DNA from: Amycolatopsis alba DSM 44262
GTDB taxonomy: Bacteria > Actinomycetota > Actinomycetes > Mycobacteriales > Pseudonocardiaceae
DNA length: 64,000 nucleotides
Assembly: GCF_000384215.1 (NCBI RefSeq)
Contig: NZ_KB913032.1
Location: forward strand, 3,179,665 to 3,243,664
Direction of reading: 5' to 3'
Part shown: positions 60,071-64,000 of the stretch, piece by piece
Numbering within the stretch: position 1 is the stretch's first letter
Layout of the letters: each line of letters starts with the position of its first letter
Made by a program: the position numbers and the translations under genes
Notes under the pieces: generated by a model
Seen by the model: the letters and a program-made list of their open reading frames with translations, nothing else
What the model was told of the DNA's origin: nothing
Database searches by the model: none

Positions 60071-61348
60071 GTGACCGTCGCGACGTCCGCCGGGCGCGAA
60101 ATAAACTTGCACGCGCGTACCAAGTTGCGTTCTCATCGGATCATGGCCCTGGCTCCGTACCGTCGCGTGTTGGCCGTGCCCGGTGTTCCCAGCTCGATGC
60201 TGCTGATGTTCCTGGCACGGCTCCCGATGACCGCCATGGGCGTGACGATGACGCTGTACGTCGTCAACGACCTGGGCCGCGGCTACGGGGCGGCAGGCCT
60301 GATCGGCGCCGCCACCACGCTCGGCAGCGCCTTCGGGGCACCGCTCGTCGGCCGGTACGTCGACCGCTTCGGGCTGCGGCCGGTGGTCGCGATCTGCGGG
60401 CTGGCCTCGTCGGCGTTCTGGATCAGCGCGCCGCATCTGCCGTATCAGGTGCTGCTGGCGGTCGCGCTCCCCGCGGGCGTGCTGTCGGTGCCCGCCGGGA
60501 CGCTCGCGCGGCTGGTGCTCACCGCGCTCGTGCCGCTGGAGCAGCGGCGGGCGGCCTACTCGCTGGACACGATCCTGGTGGAGGCGTCGTTCATGATCGG
60601 GCCGTCGGCCGGGATCATGGCGATCACGCAGCTGCCCGCGGTCTACGCGCTCACCGGTATCGGAGTCTGCTTCGCGCTTTCGGCGACGTTGATCTACCGG
60701 CAGAACCCGCCGATCCGCGCCGAGGCCGACGCCGAGGTGTTCACCAGCGAACGCCCGACCGTGCGGAGCTGGCTCACCGGACGGCTCGTGATGGCGATGT
60801 TCATCGCCGCCGGCGCGCTGTTCTGCCTGGTCGGCATGGAACTCGCCGCGCTGGCGACGCTGCGCGCGAGCGGCGACATCACCTGGTCGGGGCTGCTGAT
60901 CACGCTGATGTGCGTCGCGTCCGTCCTCGGCGGGGCGATCCACGGCGCCGTCCGGCGATCGCTTTCGCAGGGCACGCTGATGCTGCTGCTCGCGGTGCTC
61001 ACGCTGCCGGTCGGACTGGTCGACCACCCGTGGTGGCTGCTGGCGATCGTGCTCTTCCCGAGCAACGTGCTGTGCGCGCCGACCCTCGCGGCGAGCACGG
61101 AGACGGTCAGCGCGGCCGCTCCCGCGCGGGTGCGCGGCGAGGCGATGGGCCTGCTGGACGCGGCCGGCCGGATCGGGCTGGCGATCGGGAGCCCGATCAT
61201 CGGGTTCGTGATCGACCACTCCAGCCCCGGCTGGGGATTCGCGGCGTCGGCGCTGGGTGCGCTGGCGATCGCTTCGGTCGGCCTGTTCTGGCGGCGGTCC
61301 CGCACCCCGGCCACCCCGGCCCAGGTGCCCGAGCTCACTTCCCCCTGA
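60071..61348 (+). CDS. MFS transporter, paralogue of the one at 33572
   Basis: 425 residues, 12 helices. FLARLPMTAMGVTMTLYVVN and GRYVDRFGLRPVVAI match the subfamily of the 33572 gene. Start uncertain: GTG 60071 lies just after a GATAAC-like -10 element (60054-60059); ATG 60143, giving MALAPYRRVLAVPG, is the common start in relatives. Substrate unknown. Divergent from katA, so shared stress control is possible. Confidence 0.78.
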   Translation: MTVATSAGREINLHARTKLRSHRIMALAPYRRVLAVPGVPSSMLLMFLARLPMTAMGVTMTLYVVNDLGRGYGAAGLIGAATTLGSAFGAPLVGRYVDRFGLRPVVAICGLASSAFWISAPHLPYQVLLAVALPAGVLSVPAGTLARLVLTALVPLEQRRAAYSLDTILVEASFMIGPSAGIMAITQLPAVYALTGIGVCFALSATLIYRQNPPIRAEADAEVFTSERPTVRSWLTGRLVMAMFIAAGALFCLVGMELAALATLRASGDITWSGLLITLMCVASVLGGAIHGAVRRSLSQGTLMLLLAVLTLPVGLVDHPWWLLAIVLFPSNVLCAPTLAASTETVSAAAPARVRGEAMGLLDAAGRIGLAIGSPIIGFVIDHSSPGWGFAASALGALAIASVGLFWRRSRTPATPAQVPELTSP

Positions 61349-61354
61349 CGCGGA

Positions 61355-61726
61355 TCAGGCGCAGACCTTGCGGAGGGCGTCCAGCTTGTCGAGGTTGCGC
61401 TTGGTCCAGTCCGCGATCTTGCCCGCGTCGTGGATGTTCTCCTTCTGGGCCTGCAGATACGAATCGGCCATGCCGGTGAGCGCGCCCGCCACGTCCTTCT
61501 CGCCGACGTTGTTCGCCAGCTCACGCAGGCGCCGCTCCTTGTCCGCGGCCCGCTCCTTGAGCGTCGCCGGGTCCGGGTTGAGATCGGCGAGGCTGAGCGC
61601 CTCGGCGCAGGTGCTGACCTTCGTCGCGGCCTTGTTCGTCTGATCGACCGCGTTCGTGACCTCGGTGCAGCCCGCCAGCGAAAGTCCGGCGACTGCCATG
61701 AGCGCCGCGAATCCCAACCTCTTCAT
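61355..61726 (-). CDS. Small lipoprotein
   Basis: 123 residues. Signal with lipobox LSLAGC (Cys20) for lipid attachment; the mature part is helical and charged (PATLKERAADKERRLRELA), with one later Cys pair (TCAEAL and the terminal KVCA) that may form a disulfide. Not recognised. ATG 61726; convergent to the MFS gene with a 6-base gap. Confidence 0.75.
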   Translation of the reverse strand: MKRLGFAALMAVAGLSLAGCTEVTNAVDQTNKAATKVSTCAEALSLADLNPDPATLKERAADKERRLRELANNVGEKDVAGALTGMADSYLQAQKENIHDAGKIADWTKRNLDKLDALRKVCA

Positions 61727-61798
61727 GCTTTCAGCGTAGCGATTTCGTGGGTGGTATGTCGGGTTCCCCTGACCACCACCCACGAATCACCGGGTAAT

Positions 61799-62989
61799 TC
61801 AGCCCTTCACGCAGACGACCTGCTTGAGGTGCGCGACCACCTCGACGAGATCCGTCTGCGCCTTGATCACCGTTTCGATGTCCTTGTACGCGGCCGGGAT
61901 CTCGTCCACCACACCGGAGTCCTTGCGGCATTCCACCCCGGCGGTCTGCGCGGCGAGGTCTTCGGCGGTGAACAGCTTCTTGGCCTTGTTCCGCGACATC
62001 CGGCGGCCGGCGCCGTGCGACGCGGACTGGAAGGACGACGCGTTCCCGAGACCGCGCACGATGTACGAACCGGTGCCCATGCTGCCGGGAATGATCCCGA
62101 GGTCACCCGAACCCGCGCGGATCGCGCCCTTGCGGGTCACCAGCAGTTCGACGTCGTCGTAGGTCTCTTCGGCTACATAATTATGGTGACAGGAGATGGC
62201 GTCGTCGAACGTCGTCTGCGGGACGACGTCCTTCAGCGCCTGCTTCACGAGCGCGACCATGGTGGCGCGGTTACGCGCCGCGTAGTCCTGCGCCCAGAAC
62301 AGGTCGCGCCGGTACGCCTGCATCTCCGGGGTGCCCGCGACGAACACCGCGAGGTCCGGATCCGGCAGGTCCGCGTTGTGCGGCAGTTTCCGCGCGACGG
62401 CCATATGCCGTTCCGCGAGTTCCTTGCCGATGTTGCGCGAACCCGAATGCAGCATCAGCCACACGCGGCCTTCGTCGTCGCCGCCCTGTTCGAGGCAGAC
62501 CTCGATGAAGTGGTTGCCGCCACCGAGGCTCCCGATCTGCCGCGCCGCGCGGTCGTGCAGGTCCTGGACGCCGGAGTGCAGGTCGCCGAAGGACTTCCAG
62601 AACGCGTCCCAGCCACCGACACCGTGCACCTTCGCCGGGTTCACCGGGGTCTTGTGCAGGCCGAAGCCGACCGGGACGGCAGATTCGATCCGGCGGCGGA
62701 GCTTCAGCAGGTCGTCGGGCAGATCGGCGGCGGTGAGCGAGGTCCGCACCGCGCTCATCCCGCAGCCGATGTCCACGCCGACGGCGGCCGGGGACACGGC
62801 GTCGCGCATCGCGATCACGCTGCCGACGGTCGCACCCTTGCCGTAGTGGACGTCGGGCATGACCGCGACGCCGTGCACCCACGGCAGGTTGGCGACGTTG
62901 TGCAGCTGCCGCATGGCCTGGTCCTCGACCGACGTGGGGTCGGCCCACATCCGGATCGGAACCCGCGAGCCTTCGACCGCCGTGTACAT
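61799..62989 (-). CDS. rtcB: RtcB-type RNA ligase
   Basis: 396 residues. VMPDVHYGKGATVGSVIAMR, GVDIGCGMSAVRTSL with the metal Cys, GGGNHFIEVCLEQG, HSGSRNIGKELAERH and SASHGAGRRMSRNKAK (guanylylated His) are all in place. Joins 2',3'-cyclic phosphate or 3'-phosphate RNA to 5'-OH using GTP and Mn2+, probably in tRNA or rRNA repair. No archease or RtcA gene is next to it. ATG 62989 after GAAAGGAAAG. Confidence 0.95.
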   Translation of the reverse strand: MYTAVEGSRVPIRMWADPTSVEDQAMRQLHNVANLPWVHGVAVMPDVHYGKGATVGSVIAMRDAVSPAAVGVDIGCGMSAVRTSLTAADLPDDLLKLRRRIESAVPVGFGLHKTPVNPAKVHGVGGWDAFWKSFGDLHSGVQDLHDRAARQIGSLGGGNHFIEVCLEQGGDDEGRVWLMLHSGSRNIGKELAERHMAVARKLPHNADLPDPDLAVFVAGTPEMQAYRRDLFWAQDYAARNRATMVALVKQALKDVVPQTTFDDAISCHHNYVAEETYDDVELLVTRKGAIRAGSGDLGIIPGSMGTGSYIVRGLGNASSFQSASHGAGRRMSRNKAKKLFTAEDLAAQTAGVECRKDSGVVDEIPAAYKDIETVIKAQTDLVEVVAHLKQVVCVKG

Positions 62990-63228
62990 GACTTTCCTTT
63001 CGTGGAAAACGTTTTGTCGCTCTCGAGCATGCACTGGCCGGACGGGCCGGACAACGCAATTATCTCGATCCACAGTGGACAGTCCACACGCGACTACCAC
63101 GCGTGAGGTGATGTTCATCGCGAAGTCTTCGATCGTATTCGAAAAGTGATCGGCCGCGGGAGGTGCTTCGGGCACAATGAGCGCTCGGTGTCGGGGGTAC
63201 ACCAACTCTGGGGAAGGTCCGTTTCACA

Positions 63229-64000
63229 GTGAAGTCTTCACGTGGGCTGCTCGCTGCCGTCCTGCTCGCCGGGTTTCCACTGCTCGTGCTGGCGTTCGTG
63301 GGCGGCATCGTCACGCTCGAGGTAGTGGCGCTGCAACACAATGTCTTCACCGCGGTGAAGCTCGGCATCATCACGGTTCCGGTCGGCTGGATCCTGCTCA
63401 AGACCCTGCTCACGGTCGAGCGGGCCACCGACGACGACGTACCCGGTGTCGCGGTGACACCGGAGTCCCAGCCCGCACTGTGGGCGCTGGTCCGGGAGCT
63501 GGCGGACGAGGCGGGCACCCGGCCGCCGGACGAGATCTATCTCGACGCCGACGTCAACGCCGCGGTCACCGAGCGGACCTCGTGGCTCGGCCTGCGGGTG
63601 CTACGGCGGCGCATGATCATCGGGGTCCCGTTGATCATGGGTCTGCGCCAGGACCAGTTCCGCGCGGTGCTCGCGCACGAACTGGGGCACTACAGCAACA
63701 AGGACACCCGGTTCTCCGCGCTGACCTATCGCGGGCGCAAGTCCATCGCGCGGGTGGTCAACGGCCTGGGTCGCGACGGCTACTTCGAGCGCTTCGTCGG
63801 CTGGCTGTTCAAGCAGTACGCGAAGCTGTATTTCATGGTCTCGATGAGCGTCTGCCGGGCGCAGGAACTCGCGGCCGACGCCGTCTCGGCGCGGCTCGCC
63901 GGTACCGACGCGGCGGCTTCGGCGCTGCGTGAGATCGAGGCGCTGGCCGTCACCTGGCGGTTCTTCATGAACAACTACGCCGCGATCGGCTGGGACGCGG
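63229..64000 (+). CDS. M48-family membrane metallopeptidase, N-terminal part
   Basis: The frame from GTG 63229 (after GGGGAAGG) stays open to the window edge; 257 residues are visible. Two membrane helices (LLAAVLLAGFPLLVLAFVGG and the one near residues 45-62), then the zinc motif VLAHELGHYSNKDTRFSA and the glutamate helix QELAADAVSARLAG. HtpX/Ste24-like protease, probably of membrane-protein quality control or peptide processing. Confidence 0.88.
   Translation, partial: MKSSRGLLAAVLLAGFPLLVLAFVGGIVTLEVVALQHNVFTAVKLGIITVPVGWILLKTLLTVERATDDDVPGVAVTPESQPALWALVRELADEAGTRPPDEIYLDADVNAAVTERTSWLGLRVLRRRMIIGVPLIMGLRQDQFRAVLAHELGHYSNKDTRFSALTYRGRKSIARVVNGLGRDGYFERFVGWLFKQYAKLYFMVSMSVCRAQELAADAVSARLAGTDAAASALREIEALAVTWRFFMNNYAAIGWDA

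Noticed and set aside
58591..61479. A 962-codon plus-strand frame across catalase and MFS genes
   Set aside because: It is antisense to katA, Arg/Val/Asp-rich without motifs, and then runs in a second frame of the MFS gene: a GC-rich shadow.

Overview
The window is high-GC actinobacterial chromosome. GTG and TTG starts are frequent, many genes overlap by 4 bp (ATGA/GTGA), and several genes appear leaderless. The block from about 26.6 to 48.4 kb keeps the gene order I recall for M. tuberculosis Rv3669-Rv3683 (holin-like, ephE, marP, nudix, thioredoxin-like, nth, small membrane protein, crp, MBL hydrolase, ridA, DUF4177, two Get3-like ATPases, whiB4, ponA2, metallophosphoesterase). Gene style and repeats suggest Pseudonocardiaceae, most likely Amycolatopsis. 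No rRNA, CRISPR, integrase or transposase is visible; it reads as ordinary chromosome.

Layout. 0-4.5 kb: peptidoglycan (MurNAc) recycling: namZ (cut by the window edge), an AmiE-type serine hydrolase, an RpiR/MurR regulator and murQ. 4.6-10.1 kb: NiCoT metal permease, an MFS/ArsR divergent pair, two secreted esterases and a nitroreductase. 10.1-14.1 kb: 3-hydroxybutyrate use (dehydrogenase, MHS-type transporter, PucR regulator in one overlapping operon). 14.1-25.1 kb: Fic-like protein plus phosphoribosyltransferase, acetyltransferase, acs, F420-type oxidoreductase with PadR, an acidic AT-hook-like protein, a cupin/MHS transporter/DUF2848 group, a broken ECF sigma factor, a VIT-family metal transporter and a POT peptide transporter. 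25.3-26.5 kb: nhaA behind a structured leader.

26.6-48.4 kb is the conserved core. Inserted in it are a 6C-like RNA, an MFS transporter and a second sliding-clamp paralogue after crp, and two tandem paralogous proteins of unknown function beside ridA. A tRNA-Pro(CGG) closes this block. 48.7-53.8 kb: methyltransferase, S9 peptidase, tautomerase, TIGR03085 protein and glutamate decarboxylase. 54.5-59.9 kb is an oxidative-stress set (dps, ohr, FMN reductase, catalase) with an HSL-type esterase and a secreted protein. The end holds an MFS transporter, a lipoprotein, RtcB RNA ligase and the start of an M48 protease.

The most unusual content is non-coding. (i) A dispersed 53-bp hairpin family (23-bp arms, 7-nt loop) occurs in four copies with compensatory base changes. 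(ii) A 720-bp gene-free island between gad and dps is built almost wholly of palindrome families. (iii) A 13-bp palindrome GTCCA-N3-TGGAC occurs in eight exact copies, mostly inside genes and carried by rare codons. (iv) Two hairpins are built from convergent TTGTCCACA (DnaA-box-like) sites. (v) Candidate structured RNAs lie before nhaA and after crp. All product names come from reading sequence and motifs; no database search was run.
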